Shown here one piece after another: positions 40,299 through 49,311 of a DNA stretch of 64,000 nt (position 1 is the stretch's first letter; each line of letters starts with the position of its first letter). The stretch is from positions 1 through 64,000 of the forward strand of contig JAFBJZ010000766.1 in assembly GCA_016785225.1 (NCBI GenBank), given 5' to 3'. The notes beneath the pieces are model-generated. The model was not told where the DNA came from. It saw only the letters and a list, made by a program, of their open reading frames with translations, and ran no database searches. A program made the position numbers and the translations under genes. The stretch comes from Psettodes erumei (Eukaryota; Chordata; Actinopteri; Pleuronectiformes; Psettodidae).

Positions 40299-42715
40299 TT
40301 AGCTGTCACGCAGCTGTACTGAATGCTGCTCAATCAAGGCTTGAACGACTGTATCAGTGGCAGTTTTTACTGCCTCGTCAGATAGGGTTTGTGACACATC
40401 TTGCCATATCAGAGCAAATGCAAGCGAGCGCTGACCTGCCGGTACTTTATCACCTTGATAGATATCAAATAACCACATATCACTCAACAAGGCTCCAGCA
40501 GCACGGCGCACCGTCGACTCTAGCGTCTGTAGGCTAATCTCGGTATCTACCAAGATGGCGATATCACGGCGCACTTGTGGAAACTTACTTGGCGTGGTGA
40601 TGTCATGCTGCTCGCGGGCCAAGTTAAGCAGCGGCGCAAGCGATAACTGGGCAACCCAAGTGGCAGGCAGATCCAGCTGTTTTGCGGTGCTTGGATGCAG
40701 CTGACCCAACCAGCCGACATAGATATCATCGATATACAGCTTGGCGCTTTGACCAGGGTGCAAAAATGCTAGCTGACTACGCTCGTAGCGTACGCGCGCA
40801 CGATCGATTTGGGCTGGAAGTAGCTGCTCGATATCGTGCTTGAGATCATAAAAATCTAAAGCTCGGTTTTGATAAGCTTGCTCATCCCAAATATCGCCAA
40901 CTGCGACCAGCGCCATGCTCGGCGTCTGCACCAAGTCACTGACACTCTGACCGACAAAGCTCAGACCTGTTTCAAAAAAACGTACACGCGGCTGCTGACG
41001 ATTGAGGTTGTATTGTACACAAGGCAACAAGCTTGAAAGCAAAGTACGGCGCATGACCGCCAGATCGCTTGAGATCGGATTGGCCAATGCCAACACTTCA
41101 CCTAACGCTTCATCATCAAGTAGCGTCTCAAGTTTGGCATCACTAAAGCTAAAACTAATCGCTTCCATATAGCCATTATTGACGAGTGCCAGCTTCATCT
41201 CATGTGTCAAATCAGCCGTATCGTCATAATCCATACTGACTTGCAGATGCGGCAGGACGCTTGGAATATTGTCATAACCGTAGATACGGGCGATCTCTTC
41301 GATAAGGTCTTCTTTAATACTCATATCAAAACGATACGACGGCGGCGTACAGATCAGACTCTCCGCTTGCTGCGCGACCTCAAAGCCCAGCTGGGTTAAG
41401 ATACGCACCATGACCGCAGGCTCTATCTCGATACCAACGACCTCACGGACTTTGCTGATTGGCAAGGTAATCGGCGTACGGGCTGGCAAGTGCTCGCTAT
41501 TTTCTACTTTTACTATTTGCCCAGCTTGCCCGCTTGTGACACTAGTAATCAAATCAACAGCACGCGCCAAAGCAAGTGCTGGCAGCGCAAAGTCTACCCC
41601 GCGCTCAAAGCGCTGCGAGGCATCGGTATGCAAGCCAAAACGACGCGCGCGCGCCGCGATAGCCAGCGGATTAAAAAACGCACTTTCTAAAATAATATTG
41701 GTGGTGCTATCGGTGACGCTACTGCGCTTACCGCCCATGATTCCCGCTAAGGCAAGCACGCCCTCATCATCGGCAATCACCAGCTCATCACCAGTTAGAG
41801 TAATGGTTTGCTCATTCAGTAGCGTCAATGTCTCTGCAGGCTGCGCCAAACGCACCACGATATCACCTTGAATGGTATCGGCATCAAACGCATGTAATGG
41901 CTGACCAAGCTCCATCAATACATAGTTGGTCACATCCACCAAAAAGTTATGCGAGCGTAGTCCTGACTGAACCAAAGCATCAGCCATCCATTTTGGCGTA
42001 TCGATACTACGATCAATATTGCTGATTGATTGTAAGAGATAGCGTGGGCACGCCTCAATGGCACTAATGGTGACCGCAGGCGTTGCATCACTGTTCGTTA
42101 CCGCTACATCAGTGGCAATCTCCGGCTGCTGCATCGGCAGATCATTAATCACTGATATCTCACGGGCAATACCGCGCACGCTAAAGCAGTCGCCACGGTT
42201 TGGCGTGATAGAGATATCGAGTATTTGATTGTCTAAACCTAGATAGTCACGGATATCAGTGCCAATGGGTGCATCTGCAGGTAGCTCAAGTAGGCCATCT
42301 ATGTCGTCAACCAGATCGATCTCGGAGGCACCGCACAGCATACCGTTTGAGGCCACGCCGCGTAGTTTACTTTTTTAATCTTAAAGCCCGATTTACCATT
42401 ACTGGCATCATCACTTGGCAGTATCGCCCCAACGGTTGCCACGGGCGCTTTCATACCGACCGTCACATTCGGCGCGCCGCAGACGATTTGTAATGGCTCA
42501 GACTCACCAATATTTACCTGCGTGACGCGCAGCTTATCGGCATCAGGATGCGGCTCGACACTGATGACCTCACCGACCACCACACCGCTAAAGGCTCGGG
42601 CAACGGCAAAGCGATCATCAATCTCAAGCCCTGCCATGGTCAGCTGTTCGGCCAATTGCTCGCTGGTATTATTGGGGTTCACCCATTGACGTAGCCACTG
42701 TTCGCTAATTTTCAT
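40299..42715 (-). CDS. pheT: Phenylalanyl-tRNA synthetase beta subunit, one frameshift
   Basis: Beta subunit of the alpha2-beta2 enzyme that charges tRNA-Phe. The N-terminal tRNA-binding domain (MKISEQWLRQWVNP), B3/B4 editing domain, B5 domain and C-terminal ferredoxin-like anticodon-binding domain are all recognisable. The frame breaks at 42366-42368: one A is missing on the coding strand, where KIKKVKLRGVASNGML should run through. Restoring it gives about 805 residues, a normal length (E. coli 795). As pheT is essential, the break is likely an error in the sequence. It follows pheS by about 100 bp. Confidence 0.93.
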
Positions 42716-42817
42716 AAATATCTCGGATCAGAATTTTGTAATAAAGATGTTGGAGTAAAGCTTGGCACATACACTTGTTGTATCAACAAGGCGCGCTTTT
42801 TATATAAAAAAAGCACT

Positions 42818-43873
42818 CTAGCCAAATTGCTTTAAAAAGCGCACGTCATTTTGGAAAAACAAACGCAAGTCATCGATGCCATAATACAGCATGGCAAAGC
42901 GCTCAATACCCATACCAAAGGCGAAGCCAGTGTATTTGTCGCTATCGATACCGCAGTTGGTCAGCACCTGCGGATGCACCATGCCGCAGCCCATGACTTC
43001 TAGCCATTTGCCATTGTCATCGAGGATATCCACTTCAGCTGAAGGCTCGGTAAATGGGAAAAATGACGGACGAAAACGTACAGTCAACGCTTTGGCAAAA
43101 AACGCCTCTAAAAACTCACTGATCAAGCCCTTTAGCTCAGCAAAGGTGCTCGACTCGGTCACCATCAGCCCTTCTAGCTGGTGAAACATCGGCGAATGCG
43201 TTTGGTCTGAGTCGTTACGATAGACGCGGCCTGGGCAAATGATACGAATCGGCGGCTCGTTCTTTTCCATGGTGCGAATCTGTACCGGACTGGTGTGCGT
43301 ACGCAGCAAATAGTGCGCATCAAAATAAAACGTATCGTGCATCGCGCGCGCAGGGTGATGCGAAGGAATATTAAGCGCTTCAAAGTTATAGTAGTCGCTC
43401 TCAACTTCAGGGCCTGTCGCGACGTTAAAACCTGCCTGCACAAAGTACTGCTGCATACGCTGGGTCACCATCGTCACTGGATGCAAATGGCCTTTTTGGC
43501 CGCCGCGCGCCGGCAGGGTGATATCGATACTCTCGCTTGCAAGCTTGGCATTCAATGCAGCGACTTCTAGCTGCTGCTGCTGCTCGGTGAGCGCCTGTCC
43601 GATACGGCTACGCACACTGTGCAACCAGCCGCCGTAGGTTTTTTTGTCATCGCTACCAAGCTTACCCATCTGTTTTGACCAGCCGGTAAGCGAGCTTTTT
43701 TTGCCCGTTAGCTGTACACGCAAGTCTTGTAGGGTACGCGCGTCGTTTACTTGCAAAATTAGCGCTTCAGCAGCACTGGCAAACTCATTGAGCTGTGCTT
43801 CATTTAGCTCATTAAGCTCTGAGGACAAGGTCGGTAGCGCCGACAAATCGGTGATAGCAGCAGGGGTAGTCAT
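42818..43873 (-). CDS. pheS: Phenylalanyl-tRNA synthetase alpha subunit
   Basis: Catalytic class II subunit of the Phe-tRNA synthetase. Seen are the N-terminal coiled coil, HPVTMVTQRM, class II motif 2 (RVYRNDSDQTHSPMFHQLEG), and motif 3 (GFAFGMGIERFAMLYYGIDDLR). The start at 43873 (MTTPAAITDLS) is chosen; an ATG three codons upstream is closer to the AGGA and also possible. The open frame runs much further upstream, but that part is not family-like. It has 351 residues. It lies between rplT and pheT. Confidence 0.94.
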   Translation of the reverse strand: MTTPAAITDLSALPTLSSELNELNEAQLNEFASAAEALILQVNDARTLQDLRVQLTGKKSSLTGWSKQMGKLGSDDKKTYGGWLHSVRSRIGQALTEQQQQLEVAALNAKLASESIDITLPARGGQKGHLHPVTMVTQRMQQYFVQAGFNVATGPEVESDYYNFEALNIPSHHPARAMHDTFYFDAHYLLRTHTSPVQIRTMEKNEPPIRIICPGRVYRNDSDQTHSPMFHQLEGLMVTESSTFAELKGLISEFLEAFFAKALTVRFRPSFFPFTEPSAEVDILDDNGKWLEVMGCGMVHPQVLTNCGIDSDKYTGFAFGMGIERFAMLYYGIDDLRLFFQNDVRFLKQFG

Positions 43874-44097
43874 AAGACGCATTATTCCTGATTTAAACGG
43901 ACTATTAAGTAAGTATAGTGCTTGGTAATTGTAGGGATTTGACCAAATATTGCAAACCATTTGCTCGGTTATCTCACGATGACCATGAGTGATGCTAATG
44001 GCTTGAATATGTGGACATATATATCTAGCCAAATAGATATTTAGCAAAAACGCGTGTGTTTAACCGCAATAGTGATGACGCCAAAATAATTTACTAT

Positions 44098-44127
44098 AAA
44101 AAAAGCCACCGACCAGCGGTAGCTTTT
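44098..44127 (-). terminator. Terminator or attenuator between rplT and pheS
   Basis: On the minus strand AAAAGCTACCG-CTGGT-CGGTGGCTTTTTT forms a hairpin with one mismatch and a T-run, 85 bp past rplT. In E. coli pheST is controlled by attenuation, but no Phe-rich leader peptide was found here, so simple termination is more likely. Confidence 0.75.
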
Positions 44128-44213
44128 ATTAATATCGTACTATTAATCAATATTAGTCCGATCCATCTAGGTATTTGCTAAAAAAGCAAGCCACCTAACG
44201 AAAAGGGTAATAT

Positions 44214-44570
44214 TTAGGCCAATTCCGCTTTTGCTTTTTCGACCAATGCGGTGAAAGTAGCTGCATCATGCATAGCGATGTCAGCTAAGACGCGACGATC
44301 GATTGCGATGTTTGCTTTTTTCAAGCCATTGATAAAGCGGCTATAGCTTAAGCCGTTGATGCGAGCACCAGCATTGATACGTGCGATCCAAAGACGACGG
44401 AAAGTACGTTTTTTGTTGCGACGGTCACGATAAGCATATTGACCAGCTTTGGTCACTGCCTGTACCGCTACGCGGTAAACACGTGAACGGGCACCGTAGT
44501 AGCCTTTAGCACGCTTTAAGATTTTTTTGTGACGGCGATTTGCCTGTACACCACGTTTTACACGGGCCAT
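44214..44570 (-). CDS. rplT: 50S ribosomal protein L20
   Basis: A 118-residue protein, typical L20: MARVKRGVQANRRHKKILKRA at the basic N-terminus, and RLWIARINAGARINGLSYS. It binds 23S rRNA early in large-subunit assembly. It follows rpmI by 131 bp on the same strand. In other bacteria L20 represses rpmI-rplT translation by binding the leader; the spacing would allow this, but no structure was identified. Confidence 0.97.
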   Translation of the reverse strand: MARVKRGVQANRRHKKILKRAKGYYGARSRVYRVAVQAVTKAGQYAYRDRRNKKRTFRRLWIARINAGARINGLSYSRFINGLKKANIAIDRRVLADIAMHDAATFTALVEKAKAELA

Positions 44571-44701
44571 AAATTACTCCAAGATTTTTTAATCATTATT
44601 AAACGAATCACGATGTCGTTATATAAGTGAATACCAGACATCGTTATCAGATTGCAAAGTCAAATACCTTTAATACATTAAAGCTAAGTGACCATAGGCT
44701 A

Positions 44702-44899
44702 TTAGATGTATGGGCACATACGACGAACTGCTGCTTCGTCAGACTTGTCCACCATCTTTAGACCGCGCAACTGGCGAATACGCTTAGCTGATTTCTTGGT
44801 CAAGATATGGCTTTTGAAGGCTTGCTTACGCTTAAAGCCATTCGCTGTTTTTTTGAAGCGTTTAGCGGCACCGCTTCTGGTTTTCATCTTAACTTTCAT
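44702..44899 (-). CDS. rpmI: 50S ribosomal protein L35
   Basis: A 65-residue, highly basic protein with the L35 pattern: KMKTRSGAAKRFKKTANG, then HILTKKSAKRIRQLRG. It starts MKVKMKT rather than the usual MPKMKT. A promoter lies about 110 bp upstream. Unlike in many bacteria, infC is not directly upstream; the next gene on that side is a thioesterase on the other strand. Confidence 0.96.
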   Translation of the reverse strand: MKVKMKTRSGAAKRFKKTANGFKRKQAFKSHILTKKSAKRIRQLRGLKMVDKSDEAAVRRMCPYI

Positions 44900-45410
44900 G
44901 ATGAGTTGCCTCTTTGTCTTTGATAGAACCTGGTCGTCAAATCGTCAGTCATAAATAGTGGCTTTAAAAACAACCACTAAACTGTTATTTGCCTCGAGGT
45001 GGGAGGCGCTATTTTAGCAGATAGCGCCCTGTTTTGCCAAGTGAATTTTCGCCCAAGCGCTCAGCTGTTTATATAGCCAGCGCTTTTAGTAAGCGCATAT
45101 CACTATGGCTCCCCTACACTCCGCCAAATAGCCCGCCACAAAGACGGCGATACACTTTATAAGGTCGGGTCATAAAATCAGGTCATAAAGTCGGGGATTT
45201 TTTTGCAAATAGATTGAATGTGAGGCAAAGCTGTGCTTAAGTAGAGGTTGGGCTTGATTGCTTATCGTGCACGAATTGTATGCCAGTAACGATAGCCATT
45301 GACTCGGTATTGTGCTCATCTGTTTTATGACCATAATCCGTCCTGACGCTGTACACCTATAACATGATTGGCAACCCCCATCATTGCCTGCCATCACTCT
45401 AGGAGATAAC
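44900..45410. other. Divergent region between rpmI and the thioesterase gene
   Basis: About 510 bp with no supported gene. It holds the predicted rpmI promoter and a hairpin GGCGCTAT...ATAGCGCC (45005-45028) overlapping its -10 element. A short direct repeat (AGGTCGGGTCATAAA / AGGTCATAAAGTCGGG) is seen near 45162-45195. Confidence 0.5.
45011..45040 (-). promoter_or_regulatory. Predicted promoter for rpmI-rplT
   Basis: On the minus strand TTGGCA (45035-45040) and TAAAAT (45011-45016) are 18 bases apart. The -10 box lies within the loop of an 8-bp inverted repeat. It would give a leader of about 105 nt before rpmI. Confidence 0.55.
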
Positions 45411-45842
45411 GTGTCAAATCAAGAGTTAGACTTTGATGACAGCCTATTTGTATTTGAGACAGTGATGCGAGTGCGTCATACTGAAATCGATAGGAGTCAG
45501 CATATCTCGTTTGAAGCGTTGACCGCTCTGCTTTGTGAGGCGCGGCATCGGTTTTTGCATGCAAAAGGCATACAAGATATCAATGCGGACCATCGAGGAC
45601 TGATCATCGATGGCATACAGCTAACCACCAATAGCCGTGTACGGGCGCGCGAAGAGCTGTTGTTTGAGGTGGGGGTCGAGCCACTGTATGATAACGGCGG
45701 CCATATGATCATCAAAATATCACGTATGCATGGTGGCGAGGTGGTGGCAAAGGCGCGGATCCATTTTATCAGCTACGATTTTCGCCTCAACAAACCCGCC
45801 GCCTTGGATAAAGACACAAAAGCGGCGCTATATCCGCATTGA
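45411..45842 (+). CDS. Acyl-CoA thioesterase-like hot-dog protein
   Basis: A 143-residue 4HBT-like protein. A GTG start at 45411 is chosen because CTAGGAG lies at ideal spacing before it; an in-frame ATG upstream has none. The sequence has MRVRHTEIDRSQHISFEALTALL, matching the catalytic-loop and long-helix region of the YbgC-like hot-dog group, where an Asp in that loop often acts; here it aligns with Asp/His residues. It probably cleaves an acyl-CoA or acyl-ACP thioester in the cytoplasm. The substrate is unknown. Confidence 0.72.
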   Translation: MSNQELDFDDSLFVFETVMRVRHTEIDRSQHISFEALTALLCEARHRFLHAKGIQDINADHRGLIIDGIQLTTNSRVRAREELLFEVGVEPLYDNGGHMIIKISRMHGGEVVAKARIHFISYDFRLNKPAALDKDTKAALYPH

Positions 45843-45967
45843 TTTAGGCTGTGATGCCCTTGACGCTCTGAGCCCCTACCACTATTAGGCCAAAATGTCA
45901 CATAGAGGGTCGAGCACAGTCCCACTAACTATCTATTTCCTATTTCTCATCACAAGACAGACATATT

Positions 45968-46935
45968 ATGACTTTACCTGCTTGGCTTGCCGCCATAAAA
46001 TTTAATGCTGATGGTTTGATTCCCGCTATTGCTCAAGATCATGAATCTGGGCGTATCCTCATGATGGCATGGATGAATAGCGAAGCCCTCCAGCTCACCG
46101 CCGAGACAAAGACAGCGGTGTATTTTTCGCGCTCGCGTGGTCAGTTGTGGCACAAAGGAGAGTCGTCAGGCCACACCCAGACAGTCCATGATATCCGCTT
46201 AGACTGCGATGCAGATGTGATTGTGCTGAGCGTGACACAAGCGGGCGGCATCGCCTGTCATACGGGACGTGAGTCTTGTTTTTATCAGCGTTTAGACTTA
46301 TCAGGCGCGCAGCCTCAGTGGCAAACAGTGGATAAAGTATTAAAAGATCCGGCAGAGATTTATGCGTCTACGTCGGCGGCCGAAGCCGTCTCTGACCCCC
46401 AACGTCACGATGCCAGCACTAAAGGGACTACTGAGAAAGAGACTACTCAGATCGATACCCGCTCGATTTTACAGCAATTAGATCAGGTATTAGCAGAGCG
46501 CAAACACGCCGATGCTGCGACAGCTCTTATGTGGCAAGCTTGTATGCAAAAGGCCTAAACAAGATATTAGAAAAAGTGGGCGAAGAGAGCACCGAGAGCA
46601 TCATCGCCGCCAAAGACTTGGCTATCTGCGACGTTTCTGGCGACCAAGCACACTATGATGCCGCGCGTCATGAGCTTATCTATGAAGTGGCTGACGTGTG
46701 GTTTCATACGTTGGTCGGGCTGGCATGGTTTGATATCGAGTCAGACGCCATCTTAAACGAGCTGGGGCGACGCTTTGGTCTCTCAGGCATCGATGAAAAG
46801 CGTCGAGATAACCTATCATATAGTGAGTTCAGTATAAAAACGATACAGTGGGACTGGAATAAGTTTTTCGCAGCCTCTGTCTGCGTAGGCACAGCACGCA
46901 AGGAAAATTTAGACCAGTTGCACGTTGATATATAA
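45968..46935 (+). CDS. hisI: Bifunctional HisI-HisE (phosphoribosyl-AMP cyclohydrolase / ATP pyrophosphatase), frameshifted
   Basis: Two consecutive steps of histidine synthesis in one chain. The HisI part (residues 1-130) has FSRSRGQLWHKGESSGHTQ and the zinc Cys in GIACHTGRESCFYQR. A Glu/Thr-rich linker leads to the HisE part: SILQQLDQVLAERKHADAA, then SLYAKGLNKILEKVGEESTE and HELIYEVADVWFHTLVGLAW. The frame breaks at about 46517-46521, where one G appears to be missing. The C-terminal 39 residues come from the TATAGTC element that begins at 46819, replacing the usual short tail after SGIDEK. The hisIE-tatABC order is common in gamma-proteobacteria. Confidence 0.9.
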
Positions 46936-46964
46936 TGTATCTGTTTTATTTAGGATCGACTATA
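46819..46964. repeat. TATAGTC inverted-repeat (MITE-like) element, copy A
   Basis: A 146-bp unit. Left end TATAGTGAGTTCAGTATAAAAACGATAC and right end (reverse complement) TATAGTCGATCCTAAATAAAACAGATAC are imperfect inverted repeats of about 28 bp. It overlaps the 3' end of hisIE and lends that gene its last codons. It is closely related to copy B at 59664, in opposite orientation. Confidence 0.75.
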
Positions 46965-47210
46965 TGTCGAAAACAAAAGTGCCACTACCTATTTACTCTG
47001 TGTGATTGTTGCGACTTTCACCTTTTTGTCATAACGGCAAGGTATAATAGTATTTTTACGTCAGCGTTATGTCTGTATTTTTGTCAAATAGATCAATATT
47101 CTATAAAATAACAGTAGCGCGGTGGCGGCAATACTGATGTCAACAACTAAAGAGCAGCATTCACACTCAGAAATCTCAGACATGAGGTCTCAGACATTAA
47201 GGATATCATT

Positions 47211-47477
47211 ATGGGCAGTTTTTCTATTACGCATTGGCTGATATTACTGGTGGTGGTGGTGGTGGTATTTGGCACCTCAAAGCTTAGAAATGCCGGTAAA
47301 GACTTGGGCGGTGCGGTCAAAGGCTTTAAAGACGCAGTCAAAGACGAAAATGCTGAGCATGCCAAAAAGCAAGTGGTACTCGATCACGACGGCGCAGCTC
47401 ATCCAGCAGAGCGCCAAGCACCTAATAAAGTCGATGAGCATAGCAGCACGCTCCCTACTGACGATAAGCATCATTGA
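47211..47477 (+). CDS. tatA: Sec-independent translocase TatA
   Basis: An 88-residue protein with a short membrane helix containing six consecutive Val, followed by FGTSKLRNAGKDLGGAVKGFK, the TatA amphipathic hinge. TatA oligomers form the pore that lets folded twin-arginine proteins cross the inner membrane. The tail is polar and His/Asp rich. AAGGATAT precedes the ATG. First gene of tatABC, 62 bp before tatB. Confidence 0.94.
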   Translation: MGSFSITHWLILLVVVVVVFGTSKLRNAGKDLGGAVKGFKDAVKDENAEHAKKQVVLDHDGAAHPAERQAPNKVDEHSSTLPTDDKHH

Positions 47478-47539
47478 TCATAGCAAATACCATGCTAGGT
47501 ATAATGCCGCTAGCATCCAGATAGTGACAATCCACCATT

Positions 47540-48184
47540 ATGTTTGATATTGGGTTTTCTGAATTACTGCTCTTTGGCGTGATTGCTTTGATCGTCTTGG
47601 GCCCCGAAAAGCTGCCGCAAGCGGCGCGCACGGCTGGGCAGTGGTATGCCAAAATTCGCCGCACTGTCTCCACCCTACAATCGGAGATAGAGGCTGAGCT
47701 CGACTTGGCCGAGACTCGGCAACAAATGCAAAAAGAGCTGGCAAAAATCCGTCAGACAGAGGCGGAGATGAGACGTGAAATGGCAGAGATGCGCGGCAGT
47801 ATGCAAGAGTTTGAGTCGTCACAGAACCGCGCCCTAACAGCCGATCCGCATGCAGAGCATCAGCCTGTGATTAACGATGACACAGCGCGTCACAAGGCTG
47901 ATACTGCGCGCAATACCGTAAATGAGCAGCCTGAGGTGGCAACGGCATTTGCACACGCCTATGAGCATAATCAGCCCTCTGACGGCATCGATCAGCAAAC
48001 AGCGCCGCCCATCATGACCAAACCTTGGGAAAACATGTGGTTTCGCCTCGGTGATTATGATAAAGCGCGGCGCCTACCCGCTGCCCCCTATCTCCCCAAT
48101 TATCAAGCAGACATCCTATTAAATAGCGCACCTGCCAATCCTATCGCCTCACAAGCGTCTGCCCAGATGCAGGAGGCCGACTGA
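47540..48184 (+). CDS. tatB: Sec-independent translocase TatB
   Basis: A 214-residue protein with N-terminal MFDIGFSELLLFGVIALIVLGPEKLP, the TatB signature, and a long charged helix (about residues 45-95) of TatB type. With TatC it forms the receptor for twin-arginine signal peptides. The C-terminal 100 residues are low-complexity and poorly conserved, with a late WFRLGDYDKARRLP segment. Its stop overlaps the tatC start by one base (TGATG), indicating translational coupling. Confidence 0.93.
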   Translation: MFDIGFSELLLFGVIALIVLGPEKLPQAARTAGQWYAKIRRTVSTLQSEIEAELDLAETRQQMQKELAKIRQTEAEMRREMAEMRGSMQEFESSQNRALTADPHAEHQPVINDDTARHKADTARNTVNEQPEVATAFAHAYEHNQPSDGIDQQTAPPIMTKPWENMWFRLGDYDKARRLPAAPYLPNYQADILLNSAPANPIASQASAQMQEAD

Positions 48185-49056
48185 TGGATTTGTTTAAACG
48201 CAAAAAAAGCCGACAAGAAAAAATCGGCGATACAGGGCCAGAAAAAACCCGCTCAGCCGATATGGCCTATGATAACGATGATGGGGATATGTTAAGCTCA
48301 CTTGGCGATATGCCCATCACTGAGCATCTCATTGATTTACGCCGTCATCTGATCAAAATATGCGTGGCGGTGCTGGTGGTGTTTTTGGCCTTGGTTGGGT
48401 TTTCACGCGAGCTTTATAACCTGTTATCGGACCCATTGGTCGCGCAGTTGCCTGCCAACTCGACAATGATTGCCACCGATATCACCTCAAACTTTATGGC
48501 GCCGATACGCTTGAGTATCTTTGTCGCCGCCTTTGTGGCCATGCCTTATATCTTGTATCAAATTTGGTCATTTGTCGCCCCAGGTCTGTACAAAAAAGAA
48601 AAAAAAGTCGCCATTCCAGTGCTGATGTCTTCTATCGTATTGTTTTATGCTGGGGTGGCGTTTTCTTATTTTATTGTGCTCAAAGGGGTTCTGAAATTCT
48701 TTATTACCTTTGCACCGCAAAACGTCTTACCCATGACAGATATCGACAGTTATTTGAGCTTTGCCCTAAAGCTGTTTATGGTATTTGGCTTGACCTTTGA
48801 GATACCAGTCGTCACCTTGCTGTTGATATTGGCCGGTATCGTCTCCATTGACAGCTTAGAGGATAAACGCCGTTATATCATCGTTGGCTGCTTTGCAATC
48901 GCGGCCGTGGTGACACCGCCGGATGGGGTGTCGATGTTGATGCTGGCTTTTCCGATGTGGCTGCTGTTTGAGCTGGGGCTGTTTTTGGCGAAGATTTTGA
49001 TTAAAGAAGAGCGCCGCCCTGCTTTGGCAAATGAGAGTCAACTTGATAAAAAGTAA
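48184..49056 (+). CDS. tatC: Sec-independent translocase TatC
   Basis: Six-helix core of the Tat receptor, 290 residues. MPITEHLIDLRRHLIK is the conserved cytoplasmic start, and QIWSFVAPGLYKKEKK and FGLTFEIPVVTLLL follow. The N-terminal 40 residues before the conserved part are charged and longer than in E. coli. Third gene of the tatABC operon, overlapping tatB by one base. Confidence 0.95.
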   Translation: MDLFKRKKSRQEKIGDTGPEKTRSADMAYDNDDGDMLSSLGDMPITEHLIDLRRHLIKICVAVLVVFLALVGFSRELYNLLSDPLVAQLPANSTMIATDITSNFMAPIRLSIFVAAFVAMPYILYQIWSFVAPGLYKKEKKVAIPVLMSSIVLFYAGVAFSYFIVLKGVLKFFITFAPQNVLPMTDIDSYLSFALKLFMVFGLTFEIPVVTLLLILAGIVSIDSLEDKRRYIIVGCFAIAAVVTPPDGVSMLMLAFPMWLLFELGLFLAKILIKEERRPALANESQLDKK

Positions 49057-49311
49057 TACCTTAGGCAACAAACAACGCCGTTGATGATAAGCTACGCCCC
49101 TGACGACTATCGGTATTTGACAAGCGCCATTGACCTCATCGCCAGCCATTGTTTATGCAGTGGCTTTTTTTGCCTTTATGGTTTTTGACCCTATGGCTTT
49201 TGCCCTTATGAGCTGTTGTCCTGTCTTGTTTGTCCGCAGATTTTTAGATCATTTTTTACTCATCCATCGTGTCAGCAGATGTTGACACCGTTAGTATTTT
49301 AGGTAGCTTTT

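Noticed and set aside
44128..44213. Phe-rich leader peptide (pheM-like) before pheS
   Set aside because: All short frames here lack a run of Phe; only a simple hairpin with a T-run was seen.
45160..45200. Operator made of AGGTC direct repeats upstream of the thioesterase gene
   Set aside because: Too short and imperfect, with no known regulator gene nearby.
47240..47280. Run of GTG codons in tatA as a phase-variable microsatellite
   Set aside because: The triplet repeat keeps frame and lies in a membrane helix where Val is natural; no evidence of switching.
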